This document shows positions 47,903 through 57,124 of a stretch of DNA of 64,000 bases, piece after piece. The position numbers were made by a program, and so were the translations under genes. Location of the stretch: positions 50,135 through 114,134 of the forward strand of contig CAZLWK010000011.1 of the NCBI GenBank assembly GCA_964563395.1, written 5' to 3'. The DNA is from JBEVOS01 sp964563395 (GTDB lineage Bacteria; Pseudomonadota; Alphaproteobacteria; Caulobacterales; Aquidulcibacteraceae). The notes beneath the pieces are model-generated. The model was not told where the DNA came from and did not search any database. It saw only the letters and a program-made list of their open reading frames with translations. The first letter of the stretch is position 1. Each line of letters begins with the position of its first letter.

Positions 47903-49246
47903 ATGCGGCTGATCAGCGACATGGTCGAGCTTGGCGGCCCACCCGGCCCCTCCCGCGCGAAGCGCTATAGCGACGCGCCGATCGATCTCAGCCATCCGCA
48001 CACCTTCACCAACGGCCCGCCTTACGCGGCCTTCGCCAAGATGCGCGCCGAGGCGCCGGTCGCGTGGAATTCCATGCCGCTCGATCTGCCGGGCTTTTGG
48101 GCCGTCACGCGCTATGAGGACGTCATGCGCATCGACGGCGATCCGGAGACCTTCTCCTCCCAGAAGGGCGGCATCCTGATGCAGCATGGCCGCGCCGGCT
48201 CGCAATTGGAGCGCGCTTCGCTCGATCAGATGATCAACATGGACGCGCCGATGCATTTGCAGTTGCGGCGCGAGCACATGCCCTATTTCACGCCGGCCTA
48301 TCTGCGTGGCCTGACAGACAAAGTGGAAGGGGAGGTGACTCGTCTGATCGATGCGATGGCGCCGCTCGGCAAATGCGATCTCGTTGAAAAGCTCTCCGCG
48401 CAATTGCCGCTGTTCACGCTCTGCGAAATTCTCGGCGTGCCGCACGCCGACCGTCCGAAATTCCTGCATTGGATGCATTTTCTGGAATTGGCCAATTCTT
48501 TCCTGATGGAGCGCGGTCCCTCCGAGGGAGGCGCCGCCGCCGCCGCCGCCGAATTGCCGCCTGAGGCCAAGGCGTTCCTGGACGCCTTCCAGGCGGCCGT
48601 CGACGAGATGTTCGAATATGGCCGCGACATGCTGCACAAGCGCCGCCAGGATCCAAAGGACGATCTGATGTCGGCCATCGCGCGCGCGCAGATCGATGGC
48701 GAATTGCTGAGCGACGAATATCTCGACGGCTCCTGGCTGCTCATCGTGTTCGCCGGCAATGACACCACGCGCAACACAATCAGCGGCACGATGAGCCTCT
48801 TGACGCAATTTCCCGATCAGAAAGCCAAGCTCATGGCGCGGCCGGAGCTTTTGCCGAACGCGGTAAATGAATTCATCCGCATGGTGAGCCCGGTGATCTA
48901 TATGCGCCGTACCGCCACGCGCGACGTGGAGATCGCCGGTCAACAGATCGCCGCCGGCGAGAAAGTGATCATGTATTATTCGTCCGCCAATCGCGACGAA
49001 CGCATGTTCGACAATCCCGACCAGCTCGATATCGAGCGCGCGAACGCCGATAAGCACATCGCTTTCGGTTATGGTCCGCATGTGTGCATCGGCAAGCGTG
49101 TGGCGCAGCTGCAGCTGGAGGCCGTGTATCGCCAACTCTTGACGCGCCTGCCCGATATTCGTCAGGCCGGGCCGATGGATGTGGCGCCGAACAATTTCGT
49201 CTATGCCATTCGCGGTTTGCCGGTGGAGTTCACGCCCCGGCCCTGA
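47903..49246 (+). CDS. cytochrome P450 (third)
   Basis: A 447-residue P450. I-helix IVFAGNDTTRNTISG, heme loop FGYGPHVCIG with Cys395, and NEFIRMVSPVIYMRR carrying the ExxR-like helix. The long N-terminus and the AxDTT-to-AGNDTT sequence resemble CYP125/CYP142-type steroid and alkane-chain hydroxylases, but this is a weak guess. The ATG at 47903 follows GGAAGGAAG. It is divergent from mocA and followed after 21 bases by the CE15-like esterase, so these may be one operon. Confidence 0.9.
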   Translation: MRLISDMVELGGPPGPSRAKRYSDAPIDLSHPHTFTNGPPYAAFAKMRAEAPVAWNSMPLDLPGFWAVTRYEDVMRIDGDPETFSSQKGGILMQHGRAGSQLERASLDQMINMDAPMHLQLRREHMPYFTPAYLRGLTDKVEGEVTRLIDAMAPLGKCDLVEKLSAQLPLFTLCEILGVPHADRPKFLHWMHFLELANSFLMERGPSEGGAAAAAAELPPEAKAFLDAFQAAVDEMFEYGRDMLHKRRQDPKDDLMSAIARAQIDGELLSDEYLDGSWLLIVFAGNDTTRNTISGTMSLLTQFPDQKAKLMARPELLPNAVNEFIRMVSPVIYMRRTATRDVEIAGQQIAAGEKVIMYYSSANRDERMFDNPDQLDIERANADKHIAFGYGPHVCIGKRVAQLQLEAVYRQLLTRLPDIRQAGPMDVAPNNFVYAIRGLPVEFTPRP

Positions 49247-49267
49247 GGCGCGTCGGTGGGGGATTGC

Positions 49268-50536
49268 ATGTTTGATCTGCGCAAGGCGGCGCTTTTGCTC
49301 GCCGCGGCGTTTCTCTTGAGCGCGTGCCTGCCGGCGCAGCTGCGCGCCGTGAGCGATTCCGTTTCCGGCGCGCCGGCGACGCCGGACCCCTTGGCCGCGT
49401 TCGAAGGCGATGCGCCCGTGCTCAGCGCGGCCGATTGGACCGAGCGGCGGGCGCCGATTTTGCGCGCTCAGTTCGTGGAGAAGATCTTCGGCGATGTCGC
49501 CGATCTCGGGGCGACGGAGGTGCGCGCGCGCACGCCGCTCACGCTGCCTCCTCTGTCGGACAGCGCGGCGGTGGAGCAATGGACCATCGCGCTCGGTGCG
49601 GGGGCGGAGGCGCCGGCGTTCAATCTTCTCCTCGTCGCGCCCAAATCGCCCGGGCCGCATCCGTTGATCGTGCTGCAACTCTTTTGCGGCAATCGCGCCG
49701 CGCTGGAGGGGCGCCCCGAAAGCGTCGCCGGGCCGCTCACCCCGGTCATGTATCCGTGCGAGAACGGTTGGACCGATCCGATCGCGCAGGCCGTGTTCGG
49801 GCGTCACATCAACGGCCCGCCCTTCGCCGATCTCGTCGCGCGCGGCTACGCGCTCGCCACCTTCTATCCCGGCGATGTGGCGGCGGACGATGCGGCCCTT
49901 GGCCCATCCGCGCTCGCGCCCTTCAAGGCGAACGGCGCCGACACGGGCGCCATCGCGGTATGGGCCTCGCTCTATAGTCGCGCGCTCGACGCGCTCGAAG
50001 CCGATCCGCGCATCGACGCCTCACGCACGATCGTTTGGGGCCATTCGCGGCACGGAAAATCAGCCTTGCTCGCCGCCGCGCTCGATCCGCGAATCGATGG
50101 CGTGATTTCGCATCAATCGGGCCGCGGCGGCGCCGCGCTCAATCGCTCCGATATCGGCGAGCCGATCGGCGAGATGCTGGCCAATTATCCGCACTGGTTT
50201 CCGCCCGTGTTCGCCGAGGCCGCGTCCGCGCCGATCGATCAGCATTTGCTGATCGCGCTGATCGCGCCGCGCCCGGTCTTGATCGGGGCCGCTTCGCGCG
50301 ATTCCTGGTCCGATCCGCACGGCCAGTTTCGCGCCGCCAAGGGCGCCGATCCCGTCTATCGCCTGTTTGGCGGGCCTGGCCTCGCGCAGGAGACGATGCG
50401 CGCGCCGCGCTACGAGTCCGATCTCGTTTTCTTCCTGCGCGACGGCACGCACGGCGTCACGCGCGAGGATTGGCGCCATTTCAATGCCTTCCTGGACGCG
50501 CATTTTTCCGATGTGCGGACCGTGGGAGCGCCCTAA
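49268..50536 (+). CDS. CE15-like (glucuronoyl esterase family) lipoprotein
   Basis: A 422-residue alpha/beta hydrolase. The lipobox LLSAC (residues 16-20) predicts a lipoprotein tethered to the membrane. The motif GHSRHGKSALLAAALDPRI has Ser260 in the bacterial CE15 sequence GxSRxGK, and DGTHGVTREDW near the C-terminus supplies the His. CE15 enzymes cut esters between lignin alcohols and glucuronic acid; other members act on other sugar-acid esters. GGTGGGGG precedes the ATG; a GTG four codons earlier is possible. The stop overlaps the Coq4-like start (TAATG). Confidence 0.8.
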   Translation: MFDLRKAALLLAAAFLLSACLPAQLRAVSDSVSGAPATPDPLAAFEGDAPVLSAADWTERRAPILRAQFVEKIFGDVADLGATEVRARTPLTLPPLSDSAAVEQWTIALGAGAEAPAFNLLLVAPKSPGPHPLIVLQLFCGNRAALEGRPESVAGPLTPVMYPCENGWTDPIAQAVFGRHINGPPFADLVARGYALATFYPGDVAADDAALGPSALAPFKANGADTGAIAVWASLYSRALDALEADPRIDASRTIVWGHSRHGKSALLAAALDPRIDGVISHQSGRGGAALNRSDIGEPIGEMLANYPHWFPPVFAEAASAPIDQHLLIALIAPRPVLIGAASRDSWSDPHGQFRAAKGADPVYRLFGGPGLAQETMRAPRYESDLVFFLRDGTHGVTREDWRHFNAFLDAHFSDVRTVGAP

Positions 50537-51477
50537 TGACCCGCACGGCCGAGCGAGCGGCTTTCGAAGACAAGGCCGCCCGCGGCGATATCGATGCATA
50601 CGCGGCCGCCCGCGCGTTGGAGGCCGGCGACGAGCGCGCCATTCTCGATGTCGCCGCGCTGTGCGCGCATGCGGCTTACGCCGCGCCGGAGCGGATCGCG
50701 CCCATCTTCGATGCGCTCGCCGCAGGCTGGTTCGGCGAACCCGCGCCGCGCGCGGTTCAATGCCCGGCGCCCGCGTCGATCCCGGACGTGCTCTGGGATC
50801 GGTTTTGGGATGTCGGTGGCGAAGCGGGCGGGGGAGACGCCGTGCAATTCACGGCGCGCGTCGCCGCGATCGGCGGCGCCTGTTCGCAAGAGTATCGCAC
50901 GCGCCTGGAAGCAATTGTGGCCGCTTGTCCTGGCGTGGCGGAGGCGGCGCGCGCCGGCCTACCCGAACGCTTCACCTTGGAGGCGTTGCGCGCGGCGCCG
51001 GCGGGTTCGCTTGGCGAAACGCTCTGTCGCTTGATCGTCGACAATGGGTTCGATCTGGAGGTGCTCGACCGGGGAGGAATCGATCCCGCGACGACGCCGC
51101 CGCATCTCGCGTACGTCAACGTACGTATCCTGCAGTGCCACGATTTATGGCATCTCGTCGCCGGCTATCGCACCACCGCGTTGCACGAGTTCGGCGTCTC
51201 GGCGTTCCAACTGGCGCAATTCGCGCATGCCTATTCGGCCGGCCTGTTCGCCGTGAGCCTCTATCGCGCGCGCGCGGCCGCGCCTGTGACGCACATGATC
51301 GGGGAGGCGATCGTGCGCGGCTGGCGTCATGGCCGATCGACGCCGCCGCTCATCGGCGTGGATTGGCCTGCGCTTTGGCAAGAGCCGCTCGATGCGGTGC
51401 GTGCGCGCCTTGGCGTTTCGCCCTTCGCCGCGCCCTATGCGCCGGACGCCCTGGAGCGGTTCTTCGCGTCGGCCTGA
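50536..51477 (+). CDS. Coq4-family protein
   Basis: A 313-residue protein. The motif CHDLWHLVAGYRTTALHEFG gives the HDxxH-x11-E pattern of Coq4 (His202, Asp203, His206, Glu218), which binds metal in the ubiquinone-biosynthesis scaffold/decarboxylase Coq4. The first 80 residues are an extra helical domain not present in the short bacterial Coq4 proteins I know. Such Coq4 homologues are frequent in catabolic clusters with P450s. It is translationally coupled to the esterase gene. Its role here is unknown. Confidence 0.78.
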   Translation: MTRTAERAAFEDKAARGDIDAYAAARALEAGDERAILDVAALCAHAAYAAPERIAPIFDALAAGWFGEPAPRAVQCPAPASIPDVLWDRFWDVGGEAGGGDAVQFTARVAAIGGACSQEYRTRLEAIVAACPGVAEAARAGLPERFTLEALRAAPAGSLGETLCRLIVDNGFDLEVLDRGGIDPATTPPHLAYVNVRILQCHDLWHLVAGYRTTALHEFGVSAFQLAQFAHAYSAGLFAVSLYRARAAAPVTHMIGEAIVRGWRHGRSTPPLIGVDWPALWQEPLDAVRARLGVSPFAAPYAPDALERFFASA

Positions 51478-51481
51478 TTTT

Positions 51482-52642
51482 CTATAATTCCTGGGCGTTC
51501 ATGGGCAGGCCGAAGAGGGCGCGCCCGGTCAATTCATACGTGGCCGGCGCGATCATGATATGGGCCGTCATTGTTTGGGCGTCGCGCGCGCGCCGCTGCA
51601 AGGGATCGTCCGTGAACACGGCGGCGCCGCCCGCATAATCCTGCAAGGTGCGCGTCACCTCCGCGGCCGTGCGCGTGACATGCGTCGCGGCGAGCCGCAG
51701 GCGCGCGCGTCGGTCGATGCTGATCTCATCGAGATCTTGCGCATCGCGCCACGCGGCCTCCACAGATTCATATAGAAGCGCGCGCGCCGCATTCATGCGT
51801 GCATCGGCGTCGGCATACATCGCCTGGATGGTCTGGCGCTCAGCCATGGTGCGTGCATTGGGGGCAGGGCGTTTTTCGCGCGCGAAGGCGGCGAATTCGG
51901 CGAGCGCGGCGTGGCCGTTGCCCGCAGCCACCGACGCGATGCCAAGGCTCAAGAGCCCGAAGGCTGGGAATTTGTAGAGCGCGCCGGGTTCGCGCGCGCG
52001 GTCAGTGATGAGCGAGGCCGAATGCGTGATCGGCGCACGCGCGCTTTTCACCGCCATGTCGCCGCTGCCCGTGCCCTTGAGGCCCCCGGTTTTCCACGTG
52101 TCGATGAAGGAGGCCTCGCTGGCGGGAAAAAACACCATGCGATGCATCGGCGCGCCATTCTCGAACGTCTTCATGGCGCCGTCCTCGAAAAGGAGGCAGC
52201 CGCCACCGAGCCATTTGGCGTTCTGTCCGCCGCTGTTCCATTTCCAGCGGCCGGAAATCTCATACGCATCGCCGTCGCGCACCGCCTTGCCGCTGGGCGC
52301 ATAGACGCCGCAGACGATGGCCGTGGGATCGCCATAAATCTCTTCCGCCGCCGCCCGCTCCATATAGGCGCCGAGCGCGCTCGACGTGGCGCCGATCATC
52401 ACGCACCAGGCGGCCGATGCGTCCGCCTCGGCCAGCGCTTCCAGCGTTTGCGCCATGATGCGTGGATGAAGCTCGGCGCCGCCGATGCTGCGCGGCGCGC
52501 ACAGGCGGTAAAAGCCCGCTTCAGCCAGCGCTTGGGCGAGCGCGTCGGGCAGGCGGCGCGCGGCATCCATGCCGTCCTGGTGCGCGCGAATTGTGGGCTT
52601 GAAGCTGCGCGCGATTTCCACGGCGTCGGCGGCGTTCAGCAT
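51482..52642 (-). CDS. acyl-CoA dehydrogenase-fold flavin monooxygenase-like protein
   Basis: A 386-residue protein with the acyl-CoA dehydrogenase fold. The start helix, GGAELHPRIMAQTLEALAEADASAAWCVMIGAT, and WKWNSGGQNAKWLGG resemble HsaA/HpaB-like flavin-dependent monooxygenases (group D) and short chain dibenzothiophene-type oxygenases. The DxxS/QGYS FAD motif of true dehydrogenases is not seen. It probably uses reduced FMN/FAD from a partner reductase. Its start overlaps the enoyl-CoA hydratase stop by one base, so it belongs to the leftward run from 56118. Confidence 0.78.
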   Translation of the reverse strand: MLNAADAVEIARSFKPTIRAHQDGMDAARRLPDALAQALAEAGFYRLCAPRSIGGAELHPRIMAQTLEALAEADASAAWCVMIGATSSALGAYMERAAAEEIYGDPTAIVCGVYAPSGKAVRDGDAYEISGRWKWNSGGQNAKWLGGGCLLFEDGAMKTFENGAPMHRMVFFPASEASFIDTWKTGGLKGTGSGDMAVKSARAPITHSASLITDRAREPGALYKFPAFGLLSLGIASVAAGNGHAALAEFAAFAREKRPAPNARTMAERQTIQAMYADADARMNAARALLYESVEAAWRDAQDLDEISIDRRARLRLAATHVTRTAAEVTRTLQDYAGGAAVFTDDPLQRRARDAQTMTAHIMIAPATYELTGRALFGLPMNAQEL

Positions 52643-53448
52643 TATTCGCCTCCATAATTCGGCGCGCGCTTCTCCACGAAGGCGGCCACCGCTTCACGCC
52701 GATCTTCTAGCGTGTTGGACACGATCTCATACGCGATCGCGGCGTCCGATAGCTGCGCGGCGAGGGCGCGCAGCGGGATGTTCGCGGTGGTTTTCGTCCA
52801 CCGCACGGCCCAGCGCGGATTGGCGAGAATCTTTCCGGCGATCTCGCCCACCTTGGCGTCAAGCGCTTCAGGCGCCACCACGTGCGAGATGAGACCCAGC
52901 CGTTCGGCCTCGCGCGCGGGCAGCATGTCGCCGGTCATCAGCAATTCCTTGGCCTTGGAGAAGCCGATCAGCTGCGGCCAGATCAAGGCCCCGCCATCGC
53001 CCGCGACAAGCCCCACCTTCACGTGCGGATCGCCGATGACGGCGTTTTCCGAGGCGATCACCACGTCGCAGAGGAGGGCGATGGTGGCGCCGAGGCCCGC
53101 CGCCGCGCCGTTGAGGCGGCAAAGGATCGGCTTTTCCATATCGAGCAGCGAGGTGACGATGCGCTTGGCCTCCGAGGCGAGCGCGCGGAACTGCGCCGGG
53201 TTCGCGATCTGCTCCTTGAACCAGGCCATGTCGCCGCCGGCGGAGAAGGCGCGGCCTGCGCCGGTGAGCACGATCAGATCGCTGTCGGGATCGTCCTGCG
53301 CGTCGAGAAACACGCGCGCGAGGTCCTCATGCATCGCCGCGTCGACCGGGTTCATCGCATTCGCGCCCGTTAAGCGGATCGTGGCGATGCGCCCTTCGCG
53401 GACGATGTCGATGCGCTGATAAGAGCCAAAGCCGCGCATGGCGCTCAC
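52642..53448 (-). CDS. enoyl-CoA hydratase/isomerase family protein
   Basis: A 268-residue crotonase-fold enzyme. GRAFSAGGDMAWFKEQ holds one oxyanion NH, and LNGAAAGLGATIALLCDVVIAS the other. The later acidic residue lies in VKVGLVAGDGGA, where many hydratases carry two Glu but only a partial match is seen, so isomerase or lyase activity is also possible. It is translationally coupled on both sides (four-base overlap with the upstream reductase; one-base overlap downstream). The reaction is beta-oxidation-like. Confidence 0.86.
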   Translation of the reverse strand: MSAMRGFGSYQRIDIVREGRIATIRLTGANAMNPVDAAMHEDLARVFLDAQDDPDSDLIVLTGAGRAFSAGGDMAWFKEQIANPAQFRALASEAKRIVTSLLDMEKPILCRLNGAAAGLGATIALLCDVVIASENAVIGDPHVKVGLVAGDGGALIWPQLIGFSKAKELLMTGDMLPAREAERLGLISHVVAPEALDAKVGEIAGKILANPRWAVRWTKTTANIPLRALAAQLSDAAIAYEIVSNTLEDRREAVAAFVEKRAPNYGGE

Positions 53449-54464
53449 TCCGTCAGGATGATGCGTCGCCCGAAGGATTGTCCGGTGAACAAGCCGCAGA
53501 AGGCGTCGATGGCGCTGTCCACGCCGATGAAGCGCTCCTCGCGATAGGCGAGGCGGTCATGTACGATCCAATCGGCGAGCTGCGCCTGCGCGCGCGGGAA
53601 GGAGGCCAGATCGTCGAACACCACAAGCCCCTCCATGCGCAGGCGATGCGTGATGAAGGGCGCGATATTGCGCAGGGCGGGCCGATCGGCGAGGGGCGTG
53701 TTGTAATCGGCCACTTGGCCGGACGCCACGATGCGCCCGCCCGGGCGCATGAAGGGCATGGCCGCTTCGATCATCGCCGCGCCGACATTGTCGAACAAGA
53801 TGTCGATCCCTTCGGGCATGGCCGCGCCGATGGCGGCGCCGAGATCGTCCGCGCTCTTATAATCGATCGCCGCATCGAAACCGGCTTCACCCGTGATCCA
53901 GGCGCATTTGCGCGCGCCGCCGGCCACGCCCACGACACGCGCCGCGCCATGGCGCTTGGCGATCTGGCCAGCGGTCGCGCCCACCGGCCCCGCAGCGGAC
54001 GTGACGAGCACGCGCTCGCCCGCCGCAAGGCGCGCGACGCGCTCCAGCCCGAACCATGCCGTCATGCCCGGCACGCCGAGCACGCCGATCCAAAGCGAAG
54101 CGGGCAGGCGCGCGTCGCTAATCTTTTGCAGATAGCCGCGTCCGGGAAACAGCACATGGCTCGCCCAGCCGCCGCCGACGGCGACGAGATCGCCCGCCGC
54201 GCACCGTGGGCTTTTGCTCTCAATCACCTCGCCCACGCAGAAGCCGTCGATCACCTGTCCCGGCTTCAGCGCCGCCGCGTATGACGCAGCGCCCGAGAGG
54301 CGCGAGCGCGTGCCGGGATCGACGGAGAAGCAATGCGTGCGGATCAGCGCCTGGCCGTCCGCCACGGCGGGCAGGGGCGCCTCCTCGATGCGGAAATGAT
54401 GCGGCGCGGGCGCGCCGGCGATCGGCTCGGCGAGCACGATGCGTCGGAGCGTTCCCGCGCCCAT
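53445..54464 (-). CDS. MDR-family NADP-dependent oxidoreductase (first paralogue)
   Basis: A 339-residue medium-chain reductase without zinc ligands, in the CurA/leukotriene B4 dehydrogenase group that reduces alpha,beta-unsaturated ketones or acyls. The cofactor loop LVTSAAGPVGATAGQIAKRHGAARVVGVAGG and the FDAAIDYKSAD stretch are typical. It is similar throughout to the next gene upstream, so the two probably arose by tandem duplication. The gap to the upstream gene is three bases and it overlaps the hydratase by four bases. Confidence 0.88.
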   Translation of the reverse strand: MGAGTLRRIVLAEPIAGAPAPHHFRIEEAPLPAVADGQALIRTHCFSVDPGTRSRLSGAASYAAALKPGQVIDGFCVGEVIESKSPRCAAGDLVAVGGGWASHVLFPGRGYLQKISDARLPASLWIGVLGVPGMTAWFGLERVARLAAGERVLVTSAAGPVGATAGQIAKRHGAARVVGVAGGARKCAWITGEAGFDAAIDYKSADDLGAAIGAAMPEGIDILFDNVGAAMIEAAMPFMRPGGRIVASGQVADYNTPLADRPALRNIAPFITHRLRMEGLVVFDDLASFPRAQAQLADWIVHDRLAYREERFIGVDSAIDAFCGLFTGQSFGRRIILTE

Positions 54465-54467
54465 CCG

Positions 54468-55490
54468 TTAGGTGTTCGGCGGCGGCGAAACTTCGAGCAA
54501 CAGCTTGCCCTCATTGCCGCCCGTAAACAGAAGCCGCAGCGCGTTGATCGCGTTGCCGATGCCGCCCTTCTCGATCTGCGTCTTGTATTTGAGCTTGCCC
54601 GACAACACCCAGCCGATGAGCTCCTTCGTCGCCTCCTCGAAGCGCGGGATGTAATCGATCACGATGAAGCCGCGCACATTGATGCGCTTCATCAGGATTT
54701 GCTGAAAGTTCTTCGGCGGATAGGGCTCTGAATTATAGGTCGAGATGAGACCGCACAGCGGCATGCGCGAGAAATTGTTCATCCGCGCCAGCACCTCGTC
54801 CATGATCGGGCCGCCGACATTCTCGAAATTGACGTCGATCCCGTTCGGGCAGAGCCGGTCGAGCGCCGCGCCCACGTCCTCGTTCTTGTAATCGATGGCG
54901 CCGTCGAAGCCCAATTCCTCGGTGATCCAACGGCACTTGGCGGGGCCGCCGGCGATGCCGATCACGCGCGCGCCCTTGATCTTGGCGATCTGGCCCACGA
55001 TCGAGCCGACCGCGCCGGCCGCGGCGGAAACGACGACCGTCTCGCCGGGTTTGGGCTGGCCGATATCGAGGAGGCCGAAATAGGCCGTCCATCCAGTCGC
55101 GCCGATCACCGACATGCCCGCATCGATCGGCAGGCCGGGCGCGGTGATGGCGGGGCGGATCATGCCGCCGGGCGAGACGGTGTATTCCTGCCAGCCGCCG
55201 AGGAAGGGCGTGACGATGTCGCCCACCTTGAAATTCGGATCGCGGCTCTCCTCCACCACGCCGACCGAGCCGCCGCGCATCACCGCGCCGATTTCGACGG
55301 GCGGCATGTATTGATCCATGTCGCTCATCCAGATCCGATTGGTCGGGTCGAGCGACAGATAGATCGTGCGCACCAGCACCTCGCCCTCCTTCAAGGGCGG
55401 CACGTGCACGCTGACGAGGTCGAGATCGTCGTCGGAGATTTCGCCCACAGGGCGGCGCTTCAGCACCCATTGGCGGCTGGTCAGGGCCAT
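54468..55490 (-). CDS. MDR-family NADP-dependent oxidoreductase (second paralogue, CurA-like)
   Basis: A 340-residue double-bond reductase. QWVLKRRPVGEISDDDLDLV is the CurA-type opening, with VVSAAAGAVGSIVGQIAKIKGARVIGIAGG for NADP and FDGAIDYKNED after it. ENVGGPIMDEVLARMN is the family hallmark. It is closer to the typical CurA than its neighbour at 53445. The start at 55490 fits the family; the 14-codon extension upstream is unsupported. The adjacent GST gene ends 10 bases upstream, so three genes lie in one transcription unit. Confidence 0.9.
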   Translation of the reverse strand: MALTSRQWVLKRRPVGEISDDDLDLVSVHVPPLKEGEVLVRTIYLSLDPTNRIWMSDMDQYMPPVEIGAVMRGGSVGVVEESRDPNFKVGDIVTPFLGGWQEYTVSPGGMIRPAITAPGLPIDAGMSVIGATGWTAYFGLLDIGQPKPGETVVVSAAAGAVGSIVGQIAKIKGARVIGIAGGPAKCRWITEELGFDGAIDYKNEDVGAALDRLCPNGIDVNFENVGGPIMDEVLARMNNFSRMPLCGLISTYNSEPYPPKNFQQILMKRINVRGFIVIDYIPRFEEATKELIGWVLSGKLKYKTQIEKGGIGNAINALRLLFTGGNEGKLLLEVSPPPNT

Positions 55491-55500
55491 GTGCGTGTCC

Positions 55501-56118
55501 TTAAGCGGTCGCGGTCGCGCTGGGACGCGCATTCATGCGCGCCATCCAGGCGGTGAGGTTCTTGTTGGCCGGATCGAGCGGCTGACCGACCGCCGCGCCG
55601 AAAGCGAGAAAGCAGTAGAGGTGGATGTCGGCGAGGCTGATCTTGTCGCCGGCGATGTAATCACGCCCGGCGATGAGCCCGTCGAGCCAGGCGAGCTTCT
55701 CGCGCGCGATGGCTTTGAAATCGTCCGCCGCCTGCGGAATCGTCCGCATGCGGTTCTGAAAGATCGGAAGCCCTTCAGCGTAGCGGAAGCCGGACGCCAG
55801 CGTTTCGCAGATATTGAGATCGATCCGCCGGGTCCACATGCGCACATTGGCGCGCTCTTCCGGCGTCTCCCCGATGAGGGCGGGCTTGGGGTGTTTCTCT
55901 TCGAGATATTCGCAGATCGGGATGATCTCGGAGAGCATGAAGCCATTGTCGAGTTCGAGCGTCGGCATCTGGCCGGCGGGATTGCGCTTCAAATGGTCCG
56001 GGCCGCGATTTTCGCCGCCCATGATGTCGACATTGTGCAGCGGAATCTCCACGCCCTTTTCGGCCAGGAACATCCGCACCACCCGCGGATTGGGACCCAA
56101 AGACGTGTACAGCTTCAT
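55501..56118 (-). CDS. glutathione S-transferase (second)
   Basis: A 205-residue GST. MKLYTSLGPNPRVVRMFLAEKG gives the thioredoxin-like start (Ser/Asn-Pro-Arg active-site region). NPAGQMPTLELDNGFMLSEIIPICEYLEE is the glutathione site with the cis-Pro and Ser pair. The C-terminal helical domain has IAGDKISLADIHLYCF with the conserved N-capping Asp. It is the first gene of a leftward run ending with the flavin monooxygenase-like gene. Typical roles are conjugation or isomerisation of an unsaturated intermediate. Confidence 0.91.
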   Translation of the reverse strand: MKLYTSLGPNPRVVRMFLAEKGVEIPLHNVDIMGGENRGPDHLKRNPAGQMPTLELDNGFMLSEIIPICEYLEEKHPKPALIGETPEERANVRMWTRRIDLNICETLASGFRYAEGLPIFQNRMRTIPQAADDFKAIAREKLAWLDGLIAGRDYIAGDKISLADIHLYCFLAFGAAVGQPLDPANKNLTAWMARMNARPSATATA

Positions 56119-56410
56119 CGTGATCGCTCCCTTTTATCAGGCCGGCATGGAAGCCGCCTTTTGGGGGCGCGCGCAAGTCGTTTCGGGGCGCGGGCGATGC
56201 GACAGACCCTCACCTTGAGGGGAGGGGGCAGGGGTGGGGAGTCGCTCAGACTTTGAGGTCTGTGAGGAATGCAGCGCGAACGATCAATCTGCGCGGCGAC
56301 GCATGGAAGGATTTTTTCGCGTCAACGCTGCACCCCGCCCCTCTATCCCCCCCTAGAGGGGAGGGACGCTTCTAGAAATGCCGCGTTAGGGCGAAGCGCG
56401 GGAGTTCGCG
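56119..56410. repeat. gene-free spacer with two REP-like palindromes
   Basis: There is no gene between the GST and ctrA. CCCTCA/TGAGGG forms a hairpin at 56207-56221, and CCCCTCTA/TAGAGGGG a stronger one at 56338-56361. Both resemble the palindromes at 34533 and 63913. One could serve as the ctrA terminator, but no clean T run follows. Confidence 0.6.
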
Positions 56411-57112
56411 TTACGCCGCGGCGATGGCCGCGCCGTTTTCCTGCGGGTCGCGCAGCACGTAGCCGCGGCCCCAGACGGTTTCTATATAATGTTCGCCGGC
56501 GGCCGCCGCGAGCTTCTTGCGGAGCTTGCAGATGAAGACGTCGATGATCTTCAGTTCCGGCTCGTCCATCCCGCCATAGAGGTGGTTGAGGAACATTTCC
56601 TTGGTCAGCGTGGTGCCCTTCCGCAGGGAGAGCAGTTCCAGCATCTGATATTCCTTGCCGGTCAGATGCACACGCTGGCCGCTCACCTCGACCGTCTTGG
56701 CGTCGAGATTGACGGTGATGTCGCCGGTCTTGATAACCGAATGCGCATGGCCCTTCGAGCGGCGGACGATCGCGTTGATGCGCGCGATCAGCTCGTCCTT
56801 GTTGAAGGGCTTGGTCATGTAATCGTCGGCGCCGTAGCCGAGGCCGCGCACCTTGGTGTCGATGTCGGCCGCGCCGGAGAGAATGAGGATCGGCGTGTTC
56901 ACGCGCGCCACCCGCAGCTGCTTCAACACGTCATAGCCGTGCATGTCCGGCAGCGTCAGGTCGAGCACGATGATGTCGTAATCGTAGAGCTTGCCGAGAT
57001 CGATGCCTTCCTCGCCGAGGTCGGTCGAGTAGATATTGAATCCCTCGGACTTGAGCATCAGCTCAATGCCCTGCGCTGTGGCGCTATCGTCTTCGATCAG
57101 CAGAACGCGCAT
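56411..57112 (-). CDS. ctrA: cell-cycle master response regulator CtrA
   Basis: A 233-residue OmpR-type response regulator that activates or silences genes of the alphaproteobacterial cell cycle, including flagellar genes and, in Caulobacter, the replication origin. The receiver has acidic Glu7/Asp8/Asp9 and the phospho-acceptor Asp51 in IIVLDLTLPDMHG, with Thr and Lys in the later positions (LSGAAD, MTKPF). The winged-helix domain is intact (LTGKEYQMLELLSLRKGTTLTKEMFLNHLYGGMDEPELKIIDVFICKLRKKL). The C-terminus ends in Ala-Ala, the end normally seen for ClpXP degradation. It is divergent from fliI. Confidence 0.97.
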   Translation of the reverse strand: MRVLLIEDDSATAQGIELMLKSEGFNIYSTDLGEEGIDLGKLYDYDIIVLDLTLPDMHGYDVLKQLRVARVNTPILILSGAADIDTKVRGLGYGADDYMTKPFNKDELIARINAIVRRSKGHAHSVIKTGDITVNLDAKTVEVSGQRVHLTGKEYQMLELLSLRKGTTLTKEMFLNHLYGGMDEPELKIIDVFICKLRKKLAAAAGEHYIETVWGRGYVLRDPQENGAAIAAA

Positions 57113-57124
57113 CCGGCCCTCTTA

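Noticed and set aside
47843..49807. 654-codon frame antisense to the P450 and esterase
   Set aside because: No recognisable domain, and the sense-strand P450 and CE15-like genes are unambiguous.
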